In this document: positions 1-8,706 of the stretch, piece after piece
Layout of the letters: each line of letters begins with the position of its first letter
How positions within the stretch are numbered: the stretch's first letter is position 1
From: a virus
Strand: one strand, 5' to 3'
IMG/VR virus record: IMGVR_UViG_3300022187_000271
Coordinates: 1-22,263 of that record
DNA length: 22,263 bases
Translations under genes and position numbers: made by a program
The notes under the pieces: generated by a model
The model's database searches: none
What the model was told of the DNA's origin: nothing
What the model saw: the letters and a program-made list of their open reading frames with translations, nothing else

Positions 1-2469
1 GGATAGCGGCGTTGTTGGTAGCGCCGAAGGTGCCGAAACATCCGGTAAAGGCGCAAACGAAGCACCCATACCTAGGTCGATAGAATCCGATACAGACGGC
101 TCTGCGGCCTGCTCTTCGAGCTCACGCATACGTCGTCGCAAATCAAGATTCTCATCGCCCATCGACTCAATCTGGCCTTCGGGCCCAAACTCGGTGGGCT
201 CTAACGCTTCAGGCATATCCACGCCACGAGCCGTAGACTGAACGCCCATGTAAATATATGGGTTGATTCTGTCGATCGCCTCACGAAGCTCTAACGCTTT
301 CTTTGGATCGATAATCGCTTGGATCAACGCATCCTCATAAGCTTCTCGCTGAAACCCAATGGCGGCTTGAGATAGATCATCAAAACCACGGATAAGAATG
401 CGCTGTGGCACTTCTACGATCGCTCTGACTGCACTAATGACAGGACGCGAAAGACCAGAAGATTCTGCCTCAGCCCGACGCATCAAAGCCAGAAGCGGTT
501 GAGTCGGAGACCCGCCTTGCGTAGCGATGTAACTAATGGCCTGTGTAACCTGCAAAGCGTCTTCAAAGGCCGCAAATTCTTCAGGGCTCAGAATCTCTTT
601 GAACGCATCGATCTTGCGTGAGCGCCTCTTAACGCCTCCACGGCCTGAGAAAGCTCGGTTAGGGTTCCGTATACCTATCCTTCTCAAAAACTTGTTTGGC
701 ACTCCAAACGGGTCTGTGGTGCCCATAATGACGTCATCAAGCTGAGTCCGTAACCAGTCAGCCTTCAAGTTTTGCCAAACGCGAGGATCTTCGGTCTGGA
801 CCAAACGACGCAAACGACGCAACTCTTCTGCCGTAGCTTTGCCCGTAAACATTTTTTGAACCAACGGCGCGGCGGTCGCGCCACCTTTATCTACCGCTTC
901 GGTCAAGTTCTTTAGCAAACCACGCTCAAGGATCTGAAGGTGACCTTTCTCGGGGTCGTAGATACGAGCGGCACGAGCATAGATGGGGTTGTTCGCTTTT
1001 ATCGCGTCACTGATTTGACCTTTATAATTGGCAACAACACTAGCGATCTTGCCGCCTTCGGACGTAGCCTTTGTTTCATACAAAGCACGAAGATCCTCGG
1101 TCACAGCGTTATGCAGTGCACGGGTCTCGCTTTTAAATCCGGTAAGTGATGTGCCTGTGGGGTCAACAATAGTTTTGTAGATCTGAGCCAGAGCGGCGCG
1201 CATTTGGTCGCCCGTATCAGGATCATCCATTTTTTGCTTAATAGACTTACCGATATCACTGATATCAATGAGTGGCGCAAAACCCATTTGCCCAGACCTT
1301 GCAAAGTCATCAAGCGCAAACGCTTCTTCATAAACCTTGTTGGCTCTTTGCTGACGCTTGTCTGCCAGTTTTTTGATGACTGATTGAGTAGCTTCCGCCA
1401 AGTCCATTTCTGGAGTTACCGAGCCTGTTGTCGGCATTCCCTGCATCCGTGCGCCAGTCTGCCCAGTAAGCATTTTTCCGGCCTGAATCTCATCAAAGAA
1501 TTCGTTGAGCGCGTCCTCCATTCGCAGTGCTCGATCGTTGTAGAAATCGAACAGCTTTTGCGATGACGGTTGCATCTGAAGATATCGCTGAATCTGACCA
1601 GCATTAGTTTTTATTCCCTGCGCTTCGGCACGAGTAAGCGTGATGCCAAACTTATCGTCGGCCATAGCAATGATCTTGTCGACATCCTCCCCACCTTCGG
1701 TGAGCAAGGTGCGCAACATATTCCTGCCGTCCTCGCCAGCAAAGTCGGTGCTAACCTTATTCAGGATTGGCCTCCCGCCACGGAAAAAACCAGCGCCCAA
1801 CGGAACGGAGCCAAACGCGCTGTTGACCAGAAGGTCATTGCCTAGCTGTCCGACGTTCAAAGGTGGTCCGTCAAACGCGGCACTGATACCCGCTCTACCT
1901 GCGGCGCCTGCGCTACCACCCAAGGCAGTGCCGCCAGCACCTCCGGCCATCGCTCCCGGTAAGCCGCCTGAGAGCGCTCCAAAACTAAGACCTGCGGCCC
2001 CTAAAGCCATCTCTGGCACAAACTGCAAGGCCGGTCCTACAAGCCCATAGGTGTCCATTACAGTGCCAAACAAGCCGTCCTTAAATTCTTTGTTGATCTC
2101 TCCCGTGTACGGGTCCATATACGCAAGATCATTGTCCTCGTCGAGGAAGTAGTAATCCGACAGATTGACTGAGTCCGCAAGCTCCGGGAATCGCTTTTCT
2201 GCGAGCCACTGCGCTTGATACGCCTGATCATTCGACATACCTGCAAGCAATGCTCGGAGCGCGCCAGACTTATTAGCGTCCGCCATTTCACGCATCTCAG
2301 CTTCGCTTTCTAATGCGCGCAGATCTCGGGCGCCCATCTGCATGACTCGGCGTTGATGCTCGTCGCCCATGCCGTTGTTGTTTTCGGCTATGTCACGACG
2401 CAGACGCTCTGCTCCTTCGTCACTAGAAACCGTGTATTCGACGCCGTCAATGTTTACTTGCTTTGCCAT
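1..2469 (-). CDS. Large internal/ejection protein, 3' end missing
   Basis: I read all 823 codons from ATG 2469 to position 1 and found no stop, so the gene runs off the window. Stop and start overlap as TGATG, with GAGG 7 bases ahead. The N-terminus is MAKQVNIDGVEYTVSSDEGA followed by charged helix, then ALLAGMSNDQAYQAQWLAEK and FLDEDNDLAYMDPYTGEINK. Residues 143-200 are a hydrophobic Gly/Ala-rich block (PALQFVPEMALGAAGLSFGA, GAMAGGAGGTALGGSAGAAG) of glycine-zipper character. The remainder is soluble helix (KTNAGQIQRYLQMQPSSQKL; IGIRNPNRAFSGRGGVKRRS; YIATQGGSPTQPLLALMRRA). The last visible part is acidic and Pro-rich. The N-terminal pattern and Gly-zipper resemble large ejection proteins of short-tailed marine phages; a C-terminal lysozyme-type domain could lie beyond the edge. 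Not a recognised named family. Confidence 0.88.
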   Translation of the reverse strand, partial: MAKQVNIDGVEYTVSSDEGAERLRRDIAENNNGMGDEHQRRVMQMGARDLRALESEAEMREMADANKSGALRALLAGMSNDQAYQAQWLAEKRFPELADSVNLSDYYFLDEDNDLAYMDPYTGEINKEFKDGLFGTVMDTYGLVGPALQFVPEMALGAAGLSFGALSGGLPGAMAGGAGGTALGGSAGAAGRAGISAAFDGPPLNVGQLGNDLLVNSAFGSVPLGAGFFRGGRPILNKVSTDFAGEDGRNMLRTLLTEGGEDVDKIIAMADDKFGITLTRAEAQGIKTNAGQIQRYLQMQPSSQKLFDFYNDRALRMEDALNEFFDEIQAGKMLTGQTGARMQGMPTTGSVTPEMDLAEATQSVIKKLADKRQQRANKVYEEAFALDDFARSGQMGFAPLIDISDIGKSIKQKMDDPDTGDQMRAALAQIYKTIVDPTGTSLTGFKSETRALHNAVTEDLRALYETKATSEGGKIASVVANYKGQISDAIKANNPIYARAARIYDPEKGHLQILERGLLKNLTEAVDKGGATAAPLVQKMFTGKATAEELRRLRRLVQTEDPRVWQNLKADWLRTQLDDVIMGTTDPFGVPNKFLRRIGIRNPNRAFSGRGGVKRRSRKIDAFKEILSPEEFAAFEDALQVTQAISYIATQGGSPTQPLLALMRRAEAESSGLSRPVISAVRAIVEVPQRILIRGFDDLSQAAIGFQREAYEDALIQAIIDPKKALELREAIDRINPYIYMGVQSTARGVDMPEALEPTEFGPEGQIESMGDENLDLRRRMRELEEQAAEPSVSDSIDLGMGASFAPLPDVSAPSALPTTPLS

Positions 2470-3935
2470 CAATAGCCTCGCTCGGTCATATCTTCAGAGC
2501 CCGTGTCCCCAAACTGTCGCCGGTAACTGGCGGCAACCTCGGGCTCGTTTGCCGCAAACTGACGAAGCTCTGCGAGTTCTGTGGGATCTAAGAAAGAATT
2601 GCTTTTTTGCCAGTTGGCATACCACTGGTTATAAGCGGACGCTCGCTGTACATCGTTTAAAGACGGATCGCCAAGCTGGTTTTGCAAATTTTCATTGGAG
2701 TAAAAATCGTTCGCCAGCTTGACGTTCAAGTCTGCAATGCGCTTTAGGTACTCTGACTGTTTAAGCAAACCACCCTTCGATGAGGCTAAACCGGGAGATG
2801 CCGCAATAAACAGGCGCATCTCCATCTCAGTAATCGCGCCCTTGGTATCGCCAATCAACTGCATAGCAATACGAGTGCCTAGCGTGTTCAAAAGCTCTTG
2901 GTCACCAAGTTTGCCGTCATACCGAATACCCATATCGTTTAATAGTTTTCGGAACGGCAAGGTTTTCGCTTCGACTACGCCAACATTTTCACCCAATCGA
3001 GACAGCGCAACCTGCATCATATTGATTAATCGCTGTTGTTCTACACCCGCGTTTCTTGCCTCTTCGATTCCGACAATGGAGTCGTTAAGACTTTGGCCCC
3101 GACGCTCCATAAACTTAGATGGGTCTGGCTGGGTGATGTTGACTTCTGTTCCTGCGGAAGAAGCTCGTCGTGCATTAGGCAACAACCGCACAGCGGCGAC
3201 CTCAAGCTTATTGTTCTCATCGACCGGCACCGTCACTTGACGTGTTTCGCCAGTCACAGGATCAACTTCGTCGTATACATAGTTTTGCATTTTAGGGTCT
3301 TTGTTGGATAACTTAATCCGTTCCAACGAAACCTTGTTGAGGTAATCCTCAGCGGCATTCTCGTCTTCGCGAGCCATCTCAAATGCCTTTAGTGCTACTG
3401 CTTGATCGACCTTACGCTTATCCTCACGCTGTTTGCGCAATCGCTTGTGAAAGGCAATGAAGCCAGCCGCAGAACTTGCAAACGGGCCTGTATCTGCCGG
3501 AGCGGAAATCATAGCCTCGCCAAGTTCGGCCGCAAGATCATAAAGCGTAGGGCGCTCACTTTGAGCCATCAACGGACCAAGGCGCCGCTTGTACTCGTCA
3601 TATCGGTCGGTGAAGGTGCGGGTTTTTTTCTGCTCTTCACTCTCTTCTTGCGGCGCTGGCTTAGCCTCAGAATTAGCCGCCTGCTCAAGCAACTCGTCAA
3701 GATCTGGCAACGCAAACGGATCGTCTTCATCCTCTTCTGCAAGAGTGAACCCAGACATATCAAGCGTTGGAGGCGTTAGCGTTGGCGCAGTTGGTAGCGG
3801 TTGCATACCCATAGGAATCGGAGGGATTGCGAAAGGGTCAACGGTAGGCTCGCTAAATATATCAAAATCATCAACACCGCCGCCAAGGGCAAGGCCTCTA
3901 ATCTGCTCTTCCATTTGTGCTCGTGAAATAGCCAT
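2469..3935 (-). CDS. 488-residue internal virion protein candidate
   Basis: The start at 3935 is a TAATG overlap with AGGAGG 6 bases ahead. The first seven residues MAISRAQ repeat the coat protein opening almost codon for codon. Next comes ALGGGVDDFDIFSEP, then a Pro-rich acidic linker (about 30-110). A helical part holds DRYDEYKRRLGPLMAQSERP, TLYDLAAELGEAMISAPADT, SSAAGFIAFHKRLRKQREDK; the C-terminal half holds NTLGTRIAMQLIGDTKGAIT and EMEMRLFIAASPGLASSKGG. The LYD-x-A-x-x-LG-x-[AG] and [GK]-[AG]-[IV]-[ST]-x-x-EM-x-x-F elements are familiar from internal proteins of short-tailed marine phages. Helical, soluble, with no enzymatic motif. Likely an ejection/core protein. Confidence 0.78.
   Translation of the reverse strand: MAISRAQMEEQIRGLALGGGVDDFDIFSEPTVDPFAIPPIPMGMQPLPTAPTLTPPTLDMSGFTLAEEDEDDPFALPDLDELLEQAANSEAKPAPQEESEEQKKTRTFTDRYDEYKRRLGPLMAQSERPTLYDLAAELGEAMISAPADTGPFASSAAGFIAFHKRLRKQREDKRKVDQAVALKAFEMAREDENAAEDYLNKVSLERIKLSNKDPKMQNYVYDEVDPVTGETRQVTVPVDENNKLEVAAVRLLPNARRASSAGTEVNITQPDPSKFMERRGQSLNDSIVGIEEARNAGVEQQRLINMMQVALSRLGENVGVVEAKTLPFRKLLNDMGIRYDGKLGDQELLNTLGTRIAMQLIGDTKGAITEMEMRLFIAASPGLASSKGGLLKQSEYLKRIADLNVKLANDFYSNENLQNQLGDPSLNDVQRASAYNQWYANWQKSNSFLDPTELAELRQFAANEPEVAASYRRQFGDTGSEDMTERGY
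3915..3935 (-). repeat. 21-bp start-codon repeat, copy 2
   Basis: The first seven codons of the 488-residue protein gene (MAISRAQ) match positions 20356-20376 at the start of the capsid gene in 20 of 21 bases; the single difference is the third base of the Arg codon (CGA versus CGC). The regions just upstream share only the purine-rich ribosome site, and the downstream codons differ at once. Confidence 0.9.
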
Positions 3936-6640
3936 TAGGGTCCTCCTCTCAGGCCGGGTGGCGGTGGCGTCTCAATCGGAGTTTGATAGAATTGATTTAA
4001 TTTCGGCGTAAATTGTGGTTGCGCAGGACCACTAGAGTATTGCTGTGTTGGCACGGCTTGCTGTGGCTGGTTGAAGTACGTCCCCAAAGCTCCGAGCGCA
4101 CTCAATCCAGTACCTAATCCGGCTTGTAACGGGCTAGGTGGCGGCGTGTACTGCGTTTGTACTTGGCTTGGCCCAGTCTGACCGGCCGCAAACTGCATGA
4201 ACGGTAGGAGCTGTTGATACTGAGCGAGCGGCGCCTGCTGAGCCTGTAGCAATCCAGCACGTTGTGCATCAAGCATTTGCTGACGCTGTTGCTGTTGCAT
4301 TCCACCGATACCCATTAAGGCCTGCACGTCCTGCTGTCCAGCCTGAGCAAACTGTCCACCAAGCCCTTGCAACTGCTGACCGTAGCCCTGCATAGCTTGA
4401 CCGACCTGCTGACCATACTGACCCTGTACACCGCCAAGCTGACCATATCCCTGAGCCAATTGACCGGCAGTACCAAGCGCCTGCTGACCTGCGCCCATAC
4501 GAGCCTGCATACCTTGTTGACCAAGCTGGCCCATGGTTTGCCCAAGCTGTGTGCCTGCGCCATACATCTGCTGAGCTTGTTGTCCTAACAAGCCGCCAAA
4601 TTGCTGTTGCGCACCAAGACGTTGTCCTGCGGCGCCCATCTGTTGACCGGCAAGCTGTTGCTGAGAACCAAGCTGTTGCCCTGCTAGTCCCTGCTGGAAC
4701 TGACCGAGTTGCTGTCCTGCGCCCAATCTCTGCTGTGCCATCTGTTGTTGCTGAGATGCTAACTGCTGTTGGCTTTGTAGTTGCTGAGCGGCAGTTTGAC
4801 CAAGCTGGCCCTGTAATGCCTGCCGAGCACCAAGCTGGCCTTGAGCCGCCGCCATCTGCTGAGACGTAAGCGCCTGACCGGCGCCGAAGCGCTGACTTCC
4901 TACTGCGGCCAGTCGGTTGGCTAAGCTTTGCTCTGCCGCCAATCTTTGCCCTGCCTCTTGGCCCATTTGCCCAGTTAGTGCCTGCTGTGCGCCTAATCGC
5001 TGTTGTGAAACATCACCTAGACGTCCAGCCATTCGCTCACCAGACGCGGCTAACTGCTGTGCTTGTGAGCCCAACTGCCCAGCCAATGCTTGGCCTGCAC
5101 CAAATCTGGTTTGCGCGCCACTACCTAGCATTTGTGCCGCGCGCTCCTGAGCGCTTAGTCTTTGACCGCTTAATCCGGCGAGGCCAGATGCGGCCGCTCT
5201 TTCTGCGTCACGTTGCCGAGCAAACTCACCCATAGCGCTCTGCTGAGCTCTCTGGAAGCCGCCTGAGCGTATTCCGGCAAGTTCTTTTGCCAATCCACGC
5301 CCTAACGCTTCTCTCCTTTCTCCGGCAGTTAAACGAGCCCTAGAGCCGAAAGCTGACTCTCCTGCTGTTTGCACATCTCGTGCTTGCTGAGCAATATCTG
5401 CTTGAGCTCCAGTTTTCATCATGTCGTCAATGGTTTGCTGAACGACACGATCTTCGTAGGGATCGTAAAACTGCTGTGTCATTGAAGGGTCAAAGCCGCC
5501 AGTTGTTCCACGAAGCAATTGCTCTGACTCTCCGAGCCTTCCGCCGAACTCTTGGGTTGCGCCAAGCTGTCTTTGCTCTGCGGCACTCAAGCCCCGACCC
5601 AAGCCTCGGGCCGCACCAGCAAGTGTGCCAGTGGCACGACGCAAGCCTTGTCCAAGACCAGCTTGAGCCATTCTCTGTTCACCAATACTTTGCCCAAGAC
5701 CTCGATCAAACTGACCAATTCCTTGGCGAAGTTGTTGCGTGGCTTGACCAATGTCTTCACCAAACCTACCAACAGCTCCTCGCTCCTGCCCAAGAGCCTG
5801 AGACAACTGCTGGTCCAACTGTTGCTGTGCGGTCTGTAGCCCACGAGTAGCCTGTCCAACCCCCTGACCGAATTGTTGCTCACCTTCACGGGCCAAAGCA
5901 TCAACACCCGACAATTGGCGCCCAAATCTGTCTGTAGCCGCCGCACCTCTGCCAAAGGCGCCGCTCAAATCACGGCCAAATTGCCCCGTTAGACCGGCTT
6001 GTTGTCGGCCCAACTGCTCGGCTTGTCCGCCAAAACGATCTGCCGCGCCGCCTAATGTTGCGAGGCCCTGATCAAGGCCGCCCTCAAACTGTCCTAATGC
6101 TCTTTGCTGAAAACCGCGTTGCTCGCCCAAGCCTCTTCCAAGCTGGCCAAACGCACCCTGTGACAGTGCGCGTTGCTGACCAATACCCCGTAAAGCATCG
6201 GATAATCCTGCACGTCTTTGAAATCCCTCTTCTGCCGCACCGCGCTGTAACTGACCCAAAGCCTGTCGTTGGGAGCCTAACTGCTGTTCCGCTCCCCTCT
6301 GGATTGCACCCAAACCCCCACGATACTGCTCTTCTGCTCTGCGCAAGAAGGGCTGTAAGCCTCCAACTTGCTCGCGAGCCAGTTGCATCGCGCCAACTTG
6401 GTCTGGAGAGAATCCAGCAATTTGCTGAGGTATAACGATGGGACGTCCCTGTTCATCAAAAAAGGTACGCTCTGCGGCGCGCATCGCTCCGGGAATAAAG
6501 CCGCCTTGACCGCCCAAACCAAACAGCATTTGCTGAACAATAGGGTCCATCTGGCGTTCTTGCCGGGTCACTCCGGCGACGTAAGGGCCTGTCGACCCTC
6601 CATCTTGAAATTTCTTGATTCTCTTAGGGGGCATTATCAT
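3935..6640 (-). CDS. 901-residue Gln/Gly-rich repeat protein, probable internal virion protein
   Basis: The start at 6640 overlaps the previous stop (ATGA) with GGAG about 9 bases ahead; a second in-frame ATG at 6634 is possible. Layout: a basic N-terminus with FQDGGST (11-17); an 18-residue repeat array at 83-370; a core about 371-473 with FYDPYEDRVVQQTIDDMMKT and SAFGSRARLTAGERREALGR; a second 18-residue array at 492-779; a Pro/Gln-rich end with YTPPPSPLQAGLGTGLSALG. I remember the NPY/DPY...AFGSR-x-R core from phage structural proteins. Consensus units are QxxGQxxGxGxxGQFGRxLS and GQRLGAQQALxGQLGQxA. Helical, Gln-rich and in the four-gene block after the tail genes, it is probably an ejected internal protein or an internal scaffold of the core. 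Confidence 0.78.
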   Translation of the reverse strand: MIMPPKRIKKFQDGGSTGPYVAGVTRQERQMDPIVQQMLFGLGGQGGFIPGAMRAAERTFFDEQGRPIVIPQQIAGFSPDQVGAMQLAREQVGGLQPFLRRAEEQYRGGLGAIQRGAEQQLGSQRQALGQLQRGAAEEGFQRRAGLSDALRGIGQQRALSQGAFGQLGRGLGEQRGFQQRALGQFEGGLDQGLATLGGAADRFGGQAEQLGRQQAGLTGQFGRDLSGAFGRGAAATDRFGRQLSGVDALAREGEQQFGQGVGQATRGLQTAQQQLDQQLSQALGQERGAVGRFGEDIGQATQQLRQGIGQFDRGLGQSIGEQRMAQAGLGQGLRRATGTLAGAARGLGRGLSAAEQRQLGATQEFGGRLGESEQLLRGTTGGFDPSMTQQFYDPYEDRVVQQTIDDMMKTGAQADIAQQARDVQTAGESAFGSRARLTAGERREALGRGLAKELAGIRSGGFQRAQQSAMGEFARQRDAERAAASGLAGLSGQRLSAQERAAQMLGSGAQTRFGAGQALAGQLGSQAQQLAASGERMAGRLGDVSQQRLGAQQALTGQMGQEAGQRLAAEQSLANRLAAVGSQRFGAGQALTSQQMAAAQGQLGARQALQGQLGQTAAQQLQSQQQLASQQQQMAQQRLGAGQQLGQFQQGLAGQQLGSQQQLAGQQMGAAGQRLGAQQQFGGLLGQQAQQMYGAGTQLGQTMGQLGQQGMQARMGAGQQALGTAGQLAQGYGQLGGVQGQYGQQVGQAMQGYGQQLQGLGGQFAQAGQQDVQALMGIGGMQQQQRQQMLDAQRAGLLQAQQAPLAQYQQLLPFMQFAAGQTGPSQVQTQYTPPPSPLQAGLGTGLSALGALGTYFNQPQQAVPTQQYSSGPAQPQFTPKLNQFYQTPIETPPPPGLRGGP
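4304..5167 (-). repeat. Second 18-residue (54-bp) repeat array, 16 units
   Basis: Residues 492-779 of the same protein again divide into 16 gap-free units of 18, with consensus GQRLGAQQALxGQLGQxA. Sample units: QQRLGAQQALTGQMGQEA, GQRLAAEQSLANRLAAVG, SQRFGAGQALTSQQMAAA, GQQLGSQQQLAGQQMGAA. The last four units decay into Gly/Gln-rich sequence but keep the spacing. The phase and consensus differ from the first array, so it is a separate expansion. Confidence 0.88.
5531..6394 (-). repeat. First 18-residue (54-bp) repeat array, 16 units
   Basis: Residues 83-370 of the 901-residue protein divide without a single gap into 16 units of 18 residues. Column 13 is L, I or F in 15 of 16 units, and column 17 is aliphatic or Ala in all. 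Sample units: GAFGRGAAATDRFGRQLS, QALGQERGAVGRFGEDIG, QATQQLRQGIGQFDRGLG. Eighteen residues equal five turns of an alpha-helix, so the hydrophobic columns align on one face. DNA of the units is diverged, with no exact long repeats. Confidence 0.88.
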
Positions 6641-8706
6641 GCGACGGCCTCCGGCTCTTCCGCGAATTCCTTAAACAAGCCCATCATGTCATACATTAAC
6701 TTGGTTCCTCGGTCACGATCTTCACCGTTCTTTGGAGTCAATGTAATAATGCCGTTCTTGTTTTTCATATTAAACGCGCCAGCCCCTCTAACTGCGCGTC
6801 CGGTCATTACAAACTCTCCATCGGAGAGCATCGCAGGAATGTCGTCACTGACCTCGGTGCCTTCACCGTTGATGTCACCATTCATGCGTTTAAAGTCTTG
6901 CTCGTCTACATTACCGCCCTCAGCAAAAGCCATCACAGGACCGCCATACCGCATTCCTGTGGCCTTCTGCGCTTCAAGCCCAGCTTGTGCCGTAGTAGGT
7001 GCTCGTCCGCCACTCAGGGTTGGTAAAGTGCCCTGCGGCAACAATCCGAACTCAACTGGATTTGGGGCGGCTGTTCCGCTTCGGCGAGCAATTTCGTTTT
7101 CTAAATTAAACCGGCCAGCCGCATTCATTACGACAGAAGGTGTCAGAGGCACGCCCTTACGATCCTTAGCCTCGTCGTATGCAAGTTTGCCTATCAAACC
7201 AGCAAGGCCAGCCGCGCCAAGGGCGCCCATATTTAGGCCGCTACCGCCACCGCCACCAAGCAAGCCCGCAAGGCCTCTGCTTTGTTGTCCTTGTGTTGCT
7301 GGCGCTCCGTTCATACCCAACATATCTTTTATGGAGTCTTCGATGCCTCGAATTGCGTCGGGAGTGCGCATCCCAAAAAAGCTACCGCCTTGTTGTTGAG
7401 ATCCTGCTTGCGACGCCTGAAACTCAGGGAGCCCCATAAGCTGTGCGGCTAATTCGTCCTCTGTTACGCCGGAGGCCAGCATAGCGTTAATACCGCCGCG
7501 TTGATCAGGGAATTGAGCTAAGTAGTTTTCAATGATTGTAATCGAGTCCTCTGATCCCATAGGCATAGCACCGCCGCCCATGCCACCCATGGCATCAACC
7601 ACCTTCATGAATCCGCCGCCAGAGCCTCCATAACCCATCTGCTCAACTTCGCTAAGAATGTCGCCCATCGATTTACCAGAGCTGACGCCAGCCTCAACGA
7701 TTTCGTTGATCTCTGGATTATTAACGCTCAACTGACCAAGAACGGCGCCCGGATCTCGCATAGATGCGTAATCAGTAACACCCAAAGTGTCGCCAATTCC
7801 GCCAGCAAAATCGCCTAATTTTCCAAAGCTACCAACGCCGTCAGCACCGCCGCCCGTCACCAAGCCGCTGACATTGCGCCCAAGACCGCTAATTCCTTTG
7901 CCGATGTTTCCTAACAATCCAACGCCGTCAGCACCTTTAGTTACAAACTCTTTCGCGCCGCTAAATAAGCTTCCGATACCGCCACCGTTACCGCCACCGG
8001 GGATTGGAGCGCCTAAAGAAGCCAGTGCCAATGGGCTTGCCCTTCCTTTAGCTACATCGTAGACCGTACCGGCTTTATTGATAATTGCGGCAAAGGGTTG
8101 CCATGGTCCGGGGATGAACTGGGCCACAGACGCGATAGGACGGACAACCTTTTTTACAACCTTCTTAACGCCCTTGGCTATTTTTTTAAAAAAGCCAAAC
8201 TCTTCTAACCCCGTGATGGGGTTGAGGGAAGCAATGCCTAAACCCGCCACATACTCTTCAGGAGCAAGGTCCAATTGATTAAATCTATTTTCAACGACAC
8301 GCTCAAACTCTGGGTCATCCATCATGCCAAGCGGCAAAATTACTTCGCCGGGCGTGAGGTGGGCCAGCATGGTGTCACCACCTCTGCCTGCTTCAGAAAG
8401 CTCCATCGCCATTGTGCCCATCGGCGCCTCTGAGCCGATTTGTGCGGCCTCCATAAGCTGTTGTGCTTTAGCGGCTTCAAAAGGGTCGTCTGCGGTTTCC
8501 TGAGCCATCATTAGCTCTTCCATGGCGGCGCGTAGCTCAGCATTTGGGTCAGTAACAGGCTGGCCCATGGCCATAGAAGCTTCAGCCATGGTTTCCGGGT
8601 CATCAATATCAAAGACCTCACCGCCTTGGGCCATCATCATAGGGTCGTTATAGGTGGGCTCTGGACCCATCAAGTTGGCTATTCTTTGCTCTAAAAACTG
8701 GTTCAT
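6637..8706 (-). CDS. 689-residue internal/ejection-type virion protein
   Basis: Start at the ATGA overlap (8706). The N-terminus is Met/acidic-rich with MAQGGEV (25-31). Residues 110-125 hold GGDTMLAHLTPGEVILPLG, an element seen in tape-measure-like and internal phage proteins. Residues 170-218 form a cationic amphipathic stretch (FFKKIAKGVKKVVKKVVRP, then FIPGPWQPFAAIINKAG). The middle is Gly/Met-rich and repetitive. Toward the C-terminus are MAFAEGGNV (592-600), SDDIPAMLSDGEFVMTGRAV (620-639) and RGAGAFNM. I recall the PAMLSDGEFVM element from internal proteins of marine phages. It is the first of four large proteins in the likely injectosome block. It could alternatively be a short tape-measure-like protein, but short-tailed context favours an internal protein. 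Confidence 0.75.
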   Translation of the reverse strand: MNQFLEQRIANLMGPEPTYNDPMMMAQGGEVFDIDDPETMAEASMAMGQPVTDPNAELRAAMEELMMAQETADDPFEAAKAQQLMEAAQIGSEAPMGTMAMELSEAGRGGDTMLAHLTPGEVILPLGMMDDPEFERVVENRFNQLDLAPEEYVAGLGIASLNPITGLEEFGFFKKIAKGVKKVVKKVVRPIASVAQFIPGPWQPFAAIINKAGTVYDVAKGRASPLALASLGAPIPGGGNGGGIGSLFSGAKEFVTKGADGVGLLGNIGKGISGLGRNVSGLVTGGGADGVGSFGKLGDFAGGIGDTLGVTDYASMRDPGAVLGQLSVNNPEINEIVEAGVSSGKSMGDILSEVEQMGYGGSGGGFMKVVDAMGGMGGGAMPMGSEDSITIIENYLAQFPDQRGGINAMLASGVTEDELAAQLMGLPEFQASQAGSQQQGGSFFGMRTPDAIRGIEDSIKDMLGMNGAPATQGQQSRGLAGLLGGGGGSGLNMGALGAAGLAGLIGKLAYDEAKDRKGVPLTPSVVMNAAGRFNLENEIARRSGTAAPNPVEFGLLPQGTLPTLSGGRAPTTAQAGLEAQKATGMRYGGPVMAFAEGGNVDEQDFKRMNGDINGEGTEVSDDIPAMLSDGEFVMTGRAVRGAGAFNMKNKNGIITLTPKNGEDRDRGTKLMYDMMGLFKEFAEEPEAVA

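Noticed and set aside
536-2050. Several plus-strand frames and short minus frames in the left 2.4 kb
   Set aside because: All are shadows of the uninterrupted minus-strand gene running from 2469 off the left edge, whose codons I checked one by one for stops.
6368-7399. 343-codon open frame on the plus strand
   Set aside because: It lies wholly antisense to two well-supported genes, its protein is low-complexity Pro/Ala/Ser, and it has no ribosome site or neighbouring plus-strand genes. The Gly/Ala-rich antisense strand keeps stops rare.
6637-8706. Tape measure protein of a long-tailed phage
   Set aside because: The LTPGEVILP and Gly-rich features recall tape measures, but there are no tube, sheath or tail chaperone genes, and the neck genes are of the short-tailed type.
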